Source of the DNA: Acidobacteriaceae bacterium
GTDB taxonomy: Bacteria > Acidobacteriota > Terriglobia > Terriglobales > Acidobacteriaceae
Direction: 5' to 3'
NCBI GenBank assembly: GCA_030040395.1
Contig: JASHTU010000081.1
Location: forward strand, 1 to 17,795
Length of the DNA stretch: 17,795 nucleotides
In this document: positions 6,749-14,257 of the stretch, piece by piece
Position numbering within the stretch: position 1 is the stretch's first letter
Layout of the letters: every line of letters begins with the position of its first letter
Translations under genes and position numbers: made by a program
Notes under the pieces: generated by a model
Seen by the model: only the letters and a program-made list of their open reading frames with translations
What the model was told of the DNA's origin: nothing
Database searches by the model: none

Positions 6749-6754
6749 ATTGTA
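6749..6754 (-). promoter_or_regulatory. -10-like hexamer TACAAT before the HAD gene
   Basis: TACAAT on the minus strand ends 6 nt before ATG 6742, so transcription would start at or next to the A of the start codon. No convincing -35 hexamer is visible 16-18 nt upstream. Confidence 0.4.
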
Positions 6755-6855
6755 TCGGGGCCGCTCTCCGGTGTGCGCCGCGGGCAAGGGCCCCCGCGTT
6801 GCCGTCATTGGGCAGCACCGGAAATGGGGCTTGCGCGAGGATCGAATATCCGCGT

Positions 6856-9507
6856 CTACGGCTTTTTTCCCCCCCGTCTGGGCAGAGTCAGGCGGAGTTT
6901 TGGCGGGTCCGCGAGGGTGAGAGAGGCTTCCAGCGGCTGCGCGCGTGAGCCCACCAAAATGCGGCTGTTTTTCAGGGTGACAACGCCATCGGCGATCTCG
7001 GCGTCGGCGTTCCAGCGACTGAAATGAAGCGGCGCGGTATCCGTAGCGGTCAGGGTTCCGGCGGCGGACTGCGGTTCGTCTGGAACCTCCGCCGCGGGTG
7101 CCGCGATGGTTCCGCGTAACCATTCGAAATGCAAATCGCCCTTGGCGGATTGGGCCAAGTCCTTGCCCGCGAAACCGGAGAGAGTCACTTTGCCGGCGGC
7201 ATTGAAGATCCCCCCCGGCCAGTCCAGGCCGAGCAACCGGCCCATCGCCTGAGCGCTCAGCTTATCGAAATGGCAGTCAAGCGTGTAAACGGGTGTGTTC
7301 GGGTCCGTCCCGGAGCGGTGCATTGCGCCGGAGCCGCTCAGGCGACCGCCGAGCAAACCGCCTTTGAGATCGGAAAACTCGGCTGCGTCAGGCAAAATCC
7401 GCAACGAGACCGACGGGGCGCTCAGCGTGACCGGGCCGAGCACGAGCGTACCGGCCTCAACCGTCCCCTCCATTTGCGGCCAAGCGGGTGCGGATGAAAG
7501 ATGCAGCCGCGCAATAACAGTTGAGAGCAGCGTGTCGTGCTCCCGCGCTCCCAGGAAGGCGGCCTGGAGGGCGGCGGCGTCGAGATTGGCGAACTGTATA
7601 TGGAAGTGCGGAAGGCAAGTTGCGGGCGCGGCAGGCGAGGGACAGACATCGGGGACCGTCAGTGCTGCCGTCCCTTTCACTGGGCCAAAGGAAAACGCCA
7701 CGGGGTCCCAGCGCAGTTCATCGCCGCCCAGATGGAGCGTAGCCTGGGCAATCTCCACACGGTTGGCCAGATAATCCGCCCTCCAGGTTGCGTTATTCAG
7801 GATCACGGTTCCCGTGAGCGAATCCCCGGACTGAGGCCCTCCGGCATCGGGTGCGCCCATTCCCACAGCCGTTCCTGAAGAATCCTCGCCAGCGGCCGGA
7901 ACCATCCCGTCTCCCTGAACCGCCATCCACGGCCCTTCCGCGCTGAGGTCGAGGCTGGCGGGTTCGCCGGCGAGCGCGTCGAAGGCTGAAGCATCGGGCA
8001 ATCCGGCGGCGTGGGCAAGCTCCCTGGCCCGAGCCATGCTAGCCTCACCGCGCAGCGTTGCATGGTAGCCGTCGCGGGCCAATCGCAGATTCACAACCAG
8101 CGGAGCGGTCGCCCCGGAGGGAACCACGGCCGTACCGGTCAGAGCTTCAAGGTGGTCCCCCTGGGACAAACCCGGCTCAAGAACAATCTTCGACGCGCGA
8201 ATCGGCTGGTTGAGTCCGCCGCCGCTAAGCTCCAAACCTTCAATGGCGAGGCTACCGGTTAACGGGCCCTGCGCGGCCAAACCTTGATGCCGCGTTCGAT
8301 TGCCGCTGCGCTTCGGCCCTCCCTTTTGGCTTGGCGGCCGGGCAGCGTAGGCGATCTTCCCGCTGACCACGCCCGCGACTTCAAGGTCCGGAGCAAATCC
8401 GCTGCGCAATGTGCGCAAAAGGTCGAGACCGGCGGCCACGGGAATGCGATCCAGAAGGAGAGAGAAATGCGGCGTGGCTCCGTCTTCGGCCAAATCGCCG
8501 GTAAGCTGCACGCGACCGTCGCCCAACAGCGAGTTACAGACGACGTTTTCGAGTGCGCGCCGGGAATAGTGGTTGACAAAGGCGCAGTTGGCGTCGAAGT
8601 CCAGCGGTTCGGCCGGGGCAAACTCGGCGCGGCGCACGCCCATGGCCTGCAGGCGCGTGGTGACGCGGGCAGATCCCGGGGTCCCCTCGAGGTGCAAATT
8701 GCCAGTCAAGTCGCCGCGCCAGCCTGCGTCGGAGCCGGTTAGAAGCCGGCTGAGTTGGCCAAGCTGCGCCTCGCGCCAGTCCAAATCGAGATGCACAGGC
8801 ATATCCAGCAGCCTGGGCGCCCGGGTGAGCGTCGCTTCCAGCCGCACAATGCCGGTGTCGGCCAAATTCAGGCTCACGTCGGTGCGCGCCGGCTGGCCGC
8901 GGAGCCGGATTCGCCACACGCCGGGGCTCTCCTGCCAGAAGGAAAGATCGGTGTTGACGAGCGAAAATGGCAGCTTCTCGGCGCCGTTTTTGAAATTGAT
9001 GCGGGAGTTCGTGGCTTCGAGGGAGGGCAGAAGGATGGCGTGGCGTTCACCGGCAACTGAGCCGCCCGCTTTGGCGGCGCTGCGAAACAACGGATCGAGG
9101 TTCCAGCGTCCAGGCGTGGAACGGACCAGGTTGAGGCTGGCTTCGTCCACGCTGATGCTGCCGATTTCCAGACGGCCTCGCCACAACGGCAGTAGACGGA
9201 TCGAAGCGGTGACGGAATTAGCATGGAGGACCGGCTCGGCTCCATACGCAGGATCTTCAGCCACGGTGAGATCGGTAAGCACAAAGCCCGGCCAGGGAAA
9301 CAGCCGCAACTCTACAGAGGACAGGCGCACCGGACGCCCCAGAGACGCGGCGATCAGTTCAGTGATGCCTCCCTTGTAACGCGCCACGCTGACCAGCGAC
9401 GGAACGAATACCACGGCTGCCAGAATGGCCGCCGCCGCAATCAGAATCCAGCGCAGCCGCCTGCGCCCGACGGCAGGTTGCCGAAGTTGCGCTTCCTGCG
9501 TCCCCAT
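6856..9507 (-). CDS. AsmA-family envelope protein
   Basis: This 883-residue protein has a short basic cytosolic N-terminus (RRRLRW), one membrane helix (ILIAAAAILAAVVFVPSLV near 22-40) and a long periplasmic part. After the helix come the family features IAASLGRPVRLSSVELRLFPWPGFVLTDLTVAEDP and, further on, IGSISVDEASLNLVR, typical of AsmA N-terminal domains. The C-terminal third again has repeated beta-strand motifs with the LLGGRLSGSG pattern of AsmA-like C-terminal regions. AsmA/YhdP/TamB relatives form periplasmic beta-groove bridges linked to lipid transport to the outer membrane; the exact role here is unknown. ATG 9507 or the GTG at 9513 may start it; a TAGAAT hexamer at 9520-9515 leaves only 7 nt before the ATG. 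It follows the second signal peptidase gene by 18 bp and probably shares its operon. Confidence 0.87.
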   Translation of the reverse strand: MGTQEAQLRQPAVGRRRLRWILIAAAAILAAVVFVPSLVSVARYKGGITELIAASLGRPVRLSSVELRLFPWPGFVLTDLTVAEDPAYGAEPVLHANSVTASIRLLPLWRGRLEIGSISVDEASLNLVRSTPGRWNLDPLFRSAAKAGGSVAGERHAILLPSLEATNSRINFKNGAEKLPFSLVNTDLSFWQESPGVWRIRLRGQPARTDVSLNLADTGIVRLEATLTRAPRLLDMPVHLDLDWREAQLGQLSRLLTGSDAGWRGDLTGNLHLEGTPGSARVTTRLQAMGVRRAEFAPAEPLDFDANCAFVNHYSRRALENVVCNSLLGDGRVQLTGDLAEDGATPHFSLLLDRIPVAAGLDLLRTLRSGFAPDLEVAGVVSGKIAYAARPPSQKGGPKRSGNRTRHQGLAAQGPLTGSLAIEGLELSGGGLNQPIRASKIVLEPGLSQGDHLEALTGTAVVPSGATAPLVVNLRLARDGYHATLRGEASMARARELAHAAGLPDASAFDALAGEPASLDLSAEGPWMAVQGDGMVPAAGEDSSGTAVGMGAPDAGGPQSGDSLTGTVILNNATWRADYLANRVEIAQATLHLGGDELRWDPVAFSFGPVKGTAALTVPDVCPSPAAPATCLPHFHIQFANLDAAALQAAFLGAREHDTLLSTVIARLHLSSAPAWPQMEGTVEAGTLVLGPVTLSAPSVSLRILPDAAEFSDLKGGLLGGRLSGSGAMHRSGTDPNTPVYTLDCHFDKLSAQAMGRLLGLDWPGGIFNAAGKVTLSGFAGKDLAQSAKGDLHFEWLRGTIAAPAAEVPDEPQSAAGTLTATDTAPLHFSRWNADAEIADGVVTLKNSRILVGSRAQPLEASLTLADPPKLRLTLPRRGGKKP

Positions 9508-9514
9508 CTTCACG

Positions 9515-9520
9515 ATTCTA
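9515..9520 (-). promoter_or_regulatory. -10-like hexamer TAGAAT before the AsmA-like gene
   Basis: TAGAAT on the minus strand lies in the 18-bp gap after the signal peptidase stop and ends 7 nt before ATG 9507. It could give a leaderless secondary transcript; chance occurrence is possible. Confidence 0.3.
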
Positions 9521-9525
9521 GCGTC

Positions 9526-10368
9526 CTAACGCGTCCGGTGAAAGGTTCGCTTCCACCGCGTATCGGTGAAGAAGTGGAGCGCCACGTGCCCCATCCACGC
9601 GATTCTGTGCACGAGTCCGGTTTGCTCGTATTCCGACTCCGGAGACTTGAACGACCAGTAATTGAACAGCGGACGGCCAATTATGTTGGCGCGGGGCACA
9701 AATCCCCAGTAGCGCGAATCCTCGCTATTGTGCCGGTTGTCGCCCATCATGAAGTACATGCCCGGCGGCACCACTAGGTCTCCGTTCTGGATGTAGTTCG
9801 GAAACGCCACGTCCCAGGACTCGGTTGAACCGGGAACTTCGCCCGGTGGAACGGAGGGAAACTCGTCCAGAAACTCATTGAAATTGTCGGGCGTGGTCGG
9901 CTGCGCATTGGGCTGCGCCTGGGACACGCCGTTGATGATCACAATGCCATCGCGCAGGTGGATGTGATCGCCCGGCACGCCGACGAGGCGCTTCACCAGG
10001 AACAAGTACTCCGGCTTGCCGTCAGCATCTATTGGATCGCCTGGCGAGCTGACCGGCTTGATAAAAACAATAATGTCGCCGCGCCGGGGCTCACGGTAAC
10101 GGACCAGGGGCATCCAATGGGCCGGCGGAGCCAGCGTGATGCGGTCCACCACCAGGTGGTCGCCGACCAGCAGCGAGTTTTCCATCGAGCCTGACGGAAT
10201 AACGAAGTTCTGGGCCAGAAAGGTGAGGATAAAAAGACCCACCACCAAAACTGAACAAATGCTGGCGACCGCCTCGTAGGTCGTCTCTTCCACCCTTTCC
10301 GGTTCTGCTTCCGGCTTGCGCGGGGCCTCGGGCGCCGCTTTGGAAACCAATACCTTCTGCTTTGTCAT
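9526..10368 (-). CDS. lepB: Signal peptidase I, second tandem copy
   Basis: This 280-residue type I signal peptidase removes Sec and Tat signal peptides at the outer face of the inner membrane. A charged cytosolic tail (1-31) precedes one membrane helix (ASICSVLVVGLFILTFLAQ near 35-53). Next come box B IPSGSMENSLLVGD with catalytic Ser61, box D VKRLVGVPGD with the general base Lys126, and box E GDNRHNSEDSRYWG at 209-222. The Ser-Lys dyad is intact. A loop between boxes D and E (about 145-195) is Pro/Asn rich. ATG 10368 is preferred: an AAAGAG stands 6 nt upstream. An in-frame start at 10422 would add 18 residues through an 18-bp direct repeat. It follows the other signal peptidase gene by 66 bp and shows only family-level likeness to it, so the duplication is old. 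Confidence 0.94.
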   Translation of the reverse strand: MTKQKVLVSKAAPEAPRKPEAEPERVEETTYEAVASICSVLVVGLFILTFLAQNFVIPSGSMENSLLVGDHLVVDRITLAPPAHWMPLVRYREPRRGDIIVFIKPVSSPGDPIDADGKPEYLFLVKRLVGVPGDHIHLRDGIVIINGVSQAQPNAQPTTPDNFNEFLDEFPSVPPGEVPGSTESWDVAFPNYIQNGDLVVPPGMYFMMGDNRHNSEDSRYWGFVPRANIIGRPLFNYWSFKSPESEYEQTGLVHRIAWMGHVALHFFTDTRWKRTFHRTR

Positions 10369-10402
10369 CAATCGCTCTTTGCGGATCAATCGCCCTTTGC
10401 GG
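10367..10402. repeat. Tandem 18-bp direct repeat at the start of lepB copy 2
   Basis: Two adjacent 18-bp units, 10367-10384 and 10385-10402, differ at a single base (T or C at unit position 10). The 18-bp length equals six codons, and the unit carries both the purine-rich AAAGAG/AAAGGG and the ATTGAT before the start, so it duplicates the ribosome-site region. Confidence 0.8.
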
Positions 10403-10434
10403 AAGAACTCGCCCGGTCCCAAGTCGGACCTGAA

Positions 10435-11217
10435 TCAGTGAACCACGCGGAAGATGCGCTTCCAGCGCGCAAATTCCTTTAACCGCGCCGAAATTTCCCC
10501 ATCGTGTCCGAGTCTATCATCCGCCGCTTGATCGACATCGGTGGCCGAAGGCCGGGAGAGCGAGAAGTAGATAATCAGCGGGCGGGCGACGATCGCCTGG
10601 CGAGGCACCAGCCCCCAATAGCGGGAGTCCAGACTGTGATTGCGGTTGTCGCCCAGAACAAAATACTCGCCTTTGGGAATCACCAGCTCGCCGTTGTGCG
10701 TCAATCTTTGCATCAGCCGCCACCAGTCGGGATCGACGTCCGGGTCGGTGTAGATTTGGGGTGGAAAATCGTCCCGGAATGAGTTGGGCGGCGCCGGCTC
10801 GAAGGAGGCGTACGGCTCGTCCAAAGGCGCGCCGTTAATGAACACCCGTCCATCCTCCATGCGGAGATGGTCGCCGGGAACCCCGACCACGCGTTTTACC
10901 AGCAATGGCGGGTTTGGATGATGGAAGACCACAATATCGCCCCGCTCTACCTGCCGGTAGGGCATCAACCACCGGCTCGGCACGTCGAACGGCGCAAAAA
11001 TCTGCTTGTTGAAGAGCAGAAAATCGCCCACCAGCAAGGTGTGCTCCATACTTTCCGAGGGGATGAGGAAGGGTTGCATCACAAAGGTGAGCACAAACAA
11101 CGCCACCACCACTGTGCGCAGCAGCGACGCCAGCGCTTCGGGCAGCGTCGGCATTTGAAGGCGCATGCGCAAGAGCGCGGCGAGGGCTGAACCCGTACGT
11201 TCGGCAAGGGTGGTCAC
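10435..11217 (-). CDS. lepB: Signal peptidase I, first tandem copy
   Basis: This is a 260-residue type I signal peptidase. A membrane helix (TVVVALFVLTFVMQPFLI near 35-52) leads into box B IPSESMEHTLLVGD with catalytic Ser56. Box D VKRVVGVPGD carries the general base Lys108, and box E is GDNRNHSLDSRYWG at 189-202. The dyad is complete. Compared with the downstream copy it has PSESM in place of PSGSM and a different loop between boxes D and E (DDFPPQIYTDPDVDPDWW), so the two may differ in substrate preference. Both end in a similar basic RWKR tail. The start is GTG at 11217; its bases overlap the TGA of rnc (GTGA), implying translational coupling with RNase III, as lepB and rnc are coupled in proteobacteria, there in the opposite order. 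Confidence 0.94.
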   Translation of the reverse strand: MTTLAERTGSALAALLRMRLQMPTLPEALASLLRTVVVALFVLTFVMQPFLIPSESMEHTLLVGDFLLFNKQIFAPFDVPSRWLMPYRQVERGDIVVFHHPNPPLLVKRVVGVPGDHLRMEDGRVFINGAPLDEPYASFEPAPPNSFRDDFPPQIYTDPDVDPDWWRLMQRLTHNGELVIPKGEYFVLGDNRNHSLDSRYWGLVPRQAIVARPLIIYFSLSRPSATDVDQAADDRLGHDGEISARLKEFARWKRIFRVVH

Positions 11218-12044
11218 TGGGCCGCGGGCTCCTCCCGTTTGAGTTCGACAAGCTCCTTCAGTTCGATGCCGCCGGGAGCGACCACGTCCGCCGCCGGCAA
11301 GGCTTCTAGGGCGCGGCGCGCGGCATCCTGCTCCGCCAGTTTTTTGCTGGCGCCCAGGCCGCGGGCCAGCAGTTTGCCGGGCTGGCCGCTTTCGCCCTTG
11401 AGCCGCGCTTCCACCAGGAAGCGCTTGCGGTGAGCCGGTCCACTTTCGCGCTTCACCCGGTAAACTGGAGCGCTGAAGCGCGCGGCCTGTAAGCGCTCCT
11501 GAAGCGCCGATTTGTAGTTGCCGAGCGCCGCGCCCGAGCGCAGCTCCGCGGCCAGTTGCTCCACGGCTTCGCCCGTCACCTGACGGCGGACCAAGGCGCG
11601 CACCGGCTCGAGGCCGCCGTCAAGAAACAGCGCCCCCATCACGGCTTCCATGGCGTCTGACAGTACGCTTCTCTTGCGGCGCAGGCCGCTGCGCTCCTCA
11701 TTGTGGCTTAAACGCAGGAACTTGCCTACGCCCACTGCGCCTGCCACCCCGGCCATATGCGGCCGACTAACAAGCTGCGCACGCACCCGCGTCAGTTCGC
11801 CCTCGCTCCACTCGGGATGCAAGACGAAAAGTGTCTCAGCGACCACCAGGTTGAGCACCGCGTCGCCCAAAAACTCCAGGCGTTCATTGTCGCCCGCGTC
11901 AGCCCCCACGCTGTCGGCCGTGTCGCCGTTGCTTCGCGCGAGCTCGCTGGCGAGGGAACGATGGGTGAGGGCGCGCACCAACAACTCACGGTCGGCAAAG
12001 CCATGGCCGAGGGCGGCCTCGAGCTCACGAAGGTCCGGTTCCAC
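11214..12044 (-). CDS. rnc: Ribonuclease III
   Basis: This 276-residue RNase III cuts double-stranded RNA, mainly rRNA precursors. The catalytic domain carries the signature NERLEFLGDAVLNLV with Glu54, Glu57 and Asp61, and SDAMEAVMGALFLDGG with Asp130 and Glu133, the metal-binding set of the family. The double-stranded-RNA-binding domain follows at about 175-250 (NYKSALQERLQ, YRVKRESGPAHRKRFLVEA, GLGASKKLAEQDAARRAL). About 25 extra residues trail it, rich in Glu and Lys. An acidic insert lies before the signature (GDTADSVGADAG). I chose GTG at 12044, preceded by AAAAAGGA 4 nt away; the frame is open to 12356, but upstream it reads through a heptamer repeat and the neighbour's 3' end. It overlaps the next lepB by 4 nt. 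Confidence 0.94.
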   Translation of the reverse strand: MEPDLRELEAALGHGFADRELLVRALTHRSLASELARSNGDTADSVGADAGDNERLEFLGDAVLNLVVAETLFVLHPEWSEGELTRVRAQLVSRPHMAGVAGAVGVGKFLRLSHNEERSGLRRKRSVLSDAMEAVMGALFLDGGLEPVRALVRRQVTGEAVEQLAAELRSGAALGNYKSALQERLQAARFSAPVYRVKRESGPAHRKRFLVEARLKGESGQPGKLLARGLGASKKLAEQDAARRALEALPAADVVAPGGIELKELVELKREEPAAQ

Positions 12045-12189
12045 ACATTCCTTTTTCGATCGGTTTCTCCTCACCCAAGTCGAATCCTGGCGTCTCTCGG
12101 CTCGGATGCATTGCGGGGATGCGCGCGGCCGAGAGCGGCTTGCCGGAAACGAGGAAAACGGCCTGCCAGAAGGGAATGGATTCAGAGCC

Positions 12190-12245
12190 GTTTCTTGGTC
12201 CCCGAGTTCCTGTTTCCTGACTCTGGTTCCTTGCTCCCGCGGTCC
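12190..12245 (+). repeat. Degenerate heptamer array in the rnc leader
   Basis: Eight consecutive 7-nt units in phase are all pyrimidine-rich around a KGNTYCC pattern: GTTTCTT, GGTCCCC, GAGTTCC, TGTTTCC, TGACTCT, GGTTCCT, TGCTCCC, GCGGTCC. The array fills much of the 214-bp gap between the TPR gene and rnc. Its unit differs from that of the 816-857 array but the period is the same. Confidence 0.55.
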
Positions 12246-12258
12246 CTGACCGCACGCC

Positions 12259-14082
12259 TCACCGTTGCGGCGGCGGCGCGGTTCCGCCCGGCCCCGCGGC
12301 TTCCGGACCAGGTTTCGCGGTTGCGGCTGGCGGCGCGGTGTCGTCGACGTCGTCATCGCACGTGAAGCCGCGCACTGTGTAGGCCGCCTTCACGCCGCGC
12401 TCGGCCGCCAGCCGCGTATCCTCCTGGCCGTCGCGCGAAACCAGCGCCTCCTTGTACTCCGCCACCGCCTCGTCGCGTTTGCATTCCACGTCCAGCAGGC
12501 GGCCCAGGTAGATATGCGACCAGGCCAGCAGACGCTGCTGCTTGCTGGTGGTGATCGTCTTTTGGAAATTATCGATCGCCTGTTCCGGATGGCCGTTCAT
12601 AAGCGCCGCCCGGGCCAGGATAAAGTCGGCGCGGGCGCAATCTTCTTTCGAGGAGGCCGCTCCGGCGGCGAGAACCTTGTTCGCCATCGCGGTCGCCGCC
12701 GCCACGTCGCCGGTGGAGAGCTTGGCTTCGGCCAAATCGAGTCCCGTCAGCTTCCGCGGCGCACTGCGCTGCAGAATCTCTGCGTCGGCCTGCTGGTCGA
12801 AGACGATCTGGCGGGCTCGGTGGATCTCCGCGTCCACGTCCATGCCGTACACCATTTCGCCGATGGTGTCGGTCAGGCTGGCCGGATCCTTCTCGAACTG
12901 GATCAACTGGTTGTAGAAATATCCGGTCAGCACGAAGCCCTGGGTCATGTCATGATGCACCGTGGCCTGGCGCACCGCTTCGGCCTTCTCCAGGGAGATT
13001 TCGCGTTCATGTTCATAGCGGGGCAGCTCGGCGCGGTCCACGCCCTCCGGAACCTTGAAGATCGGAACCCCGGTGTCCATGGTGCGCGCTTCGATGGCCT
13101 TAATCAGGCACTCGATGGTCAGCGGCACTACCCCGGACCGGTAGCTGTAGTCGAGCGGCGCATCGGCAATCACTTTCAAGATGGGCTCTTCGCGGTCGAT
13201 AGCGTTGGAGCGCGCATAGAGCAGCGGATCGATCATGTAGTGGAGATACGTATGGCGCACATCGGCCATGGGAATCTTGCCCTTCACCGGCGACACCACC
13301 ACCACATAGTCGGCCCCGTAGATGCGCGCGTTCACGATGGTGGGCGACAGCATCGGCTCGACCACCACGACGAACCGCCTGCCCTCATAGGAGGAAGCCG
13401 GCATCTTGAGATAAAGATTGGTGGCCACGATCATATGCGAGAGCGGGTCGTGCAGCTCGTCGATTTCTTCATCGTAGGCGTGGCGCGTGGTCAGCCAGAT
13501 GCCGTGCAGATCGACCGCGGCGGCGAACTTGCGGAGAATGGGCAGAATTTCCACCACCTGCGTCGAGTCGGGCGGCATCTCCGTCAAATCGGCCGTCGTT
13601 TCCAGCTCCGGCGCCGGCGTCAGGTAAAGAGCCAGCGAGATGTATTGCGCAATGTCCTTTTCGCTTCCCGTCATGCGGTGCTGCGCGATATAAAGACACA
13701 GCGCGTCGCGGTCGTTGCGGGCCTCTTCGCTCTTCGCCAGCGCCTGGTTCATTTCGTCGCGCACATGCTGGCGGATCGGATCGCTTTGCTGCAGGCCCTC
13801 ATCATAGCCGCAGGCATTCAAAGCCGTGGCCATGATGAAAACCGGCTCCGCGGGGATGAGCGAAATCATCGGCCCGGCCGGATCGACGAGCGAAGGGGCC
13901 TTCTCCTGCACATACATGCCCTGCGATAAAGAAGAAGACGAGGAAGAGGAGGAGCTTTGGCTCGGGGACGAGCTGCCGCTCGAAGATTGGGCGCCGGCGA
14001 AAGACGGTGAAATGCCCGAAAACAAGCAGACCGCCGCCCCGGATAAGAGCAGGGCAAACGATCGAATTCTATGCAAAACCAT
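12259..14082 (-). CDS. Exported TPR-containing protein with Ser-rich linker, function unknown
   Basis: This 607-residue protein has a signal peptide (VLHRIRSFALLLSGAAVCLFSGISPSFAGA, cleavage near 30), then a near-homopolymeric serine linker at about 33-53 and a conserved-looking globular part from 56. Within the latter, VVVVSPVKGKIPMADVRHTYLHYMIDP holds an HTYLH at 277-281, placed like the HExxH of a zinc protease but with Thr for the catalytic Glu. The C-terminal third (about 440-570) has TPR-like helix pairs (LDLAEAKLSTGDVAAATAMA, DFILARAALMNGHPEQAIDNFQ, AWSHIYLGRLLDVECKRDEAVAEYKEAL). A Pro/Gly-rich tail ends it. It should act in the periplasm or at the outer membrane. It leads the block with rnc and both lepB genes. 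No Shine-Dalgarno precedes the ATG; two palindromes lie just upstream. Confidence 0.85.
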   Translation of the reverse strand: MVLHRIRSFALLLSGAAVCLFSGISPSFAGAQSSSGSSSPSQSSSSSSSSSLSQGMYVQEKAPSLVDPAGPMISLIPAEPVFIMATALNACGYDEGLQQSDPIRQHVRDEMNQALAKSEEARNDRDALCLYIAQHRMTGSEKDIAQYISLALYLTPAPELETTADLTEMPPDSTQVVEILPILRKFAAAVDLHGIWLTTRHAYDEEIDELHDPLSHMIVATNLYLKMPASSYEGRRFVVVVEPMLSPTIVNARIYGADYVVVVSPVKGKIPMADVRHTYLHYMIDPLLYARSNAIDREEPILKVIADAPLDYSYRSGVVPLTIECLIKAIEARTMDTGVPIFKVPEGVDRAELPRYEHEREISLEKAEAVRQATVHHDMTQGFVLTGYFYNQLIQFEKDPASLTDTIGEMVYGMDVDAEIHRARQIVFDQQADAEILQRSAPRKLTGLDLAEAKLSTGDVAAATAMANKVLAAGAASSKEDCARADFILARAALMNGHPEQAIDNFQKTITTSKQQRLLAWSHIYLGRLLDVECKRDEAVAEYKEALVSRDGQEDTRLAAERGVKAAYTVRGFTCDDDVDDTAPPAATAKPGPEAAGPGGTAPPPQR

Positions 14083-14085
14083 GGG

Positions 14086-14113
14086 AAGACCCTGGTCTTA
14101 AGTCTATTTAGAC
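14086..14113. promoter_or_regulatory. Two adjacent palindromes before the TPR gene
   Basis: AAGACC-CT-GGTCTT (14086-14099) and GTCTA-TT-TAGAC (14102-14113) stand side by side immediately upstream of the ATG at 14082. They may be repressor sites or form a leader hairpin near the start codon; no regulator is assigned. Confidence 0.4.
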
Positions 14114-14257
14114 GCAGGAGCGCGGTCAAACGTCCAGCGCCCGGAATTCCCGGCGTCCTTGCCGGCGGGTCTCGCTGGTGCGGCGCAGCTTGGAGCTCGG
14201 ATGAAGATCGTTCTACCATAGACGCTGCTTGGCAATTCCGCGGCAGGAGCGGTGAGA

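Noticed and set aside
6743..7123. N-terminal extension of the HAD reading frame to 355 residues
   Set aside because: The extra part overlaps the 3' end of the AsmA-like gene in another frame, is Arg/Pro-rich like a shadow frame, and the HAD fold begins right after ATG 6742.
12045..12356. Longer RNase III starting far upstream
   Set aside because: The added residues read through the heptamer array and the 3' end of the TPR gene and have no family likeness; GTG 12044 gives a normal RNase III N-terminus.
12265..13929. 554-residue open frame on the plus strand opposite the TPR gene
   Set aside because: It is rich in His, Arg and Gly, shows no family motif and lies antisense to a protein with signal peptide and TPR repeats; typical shadow of GC-rich codon bias.
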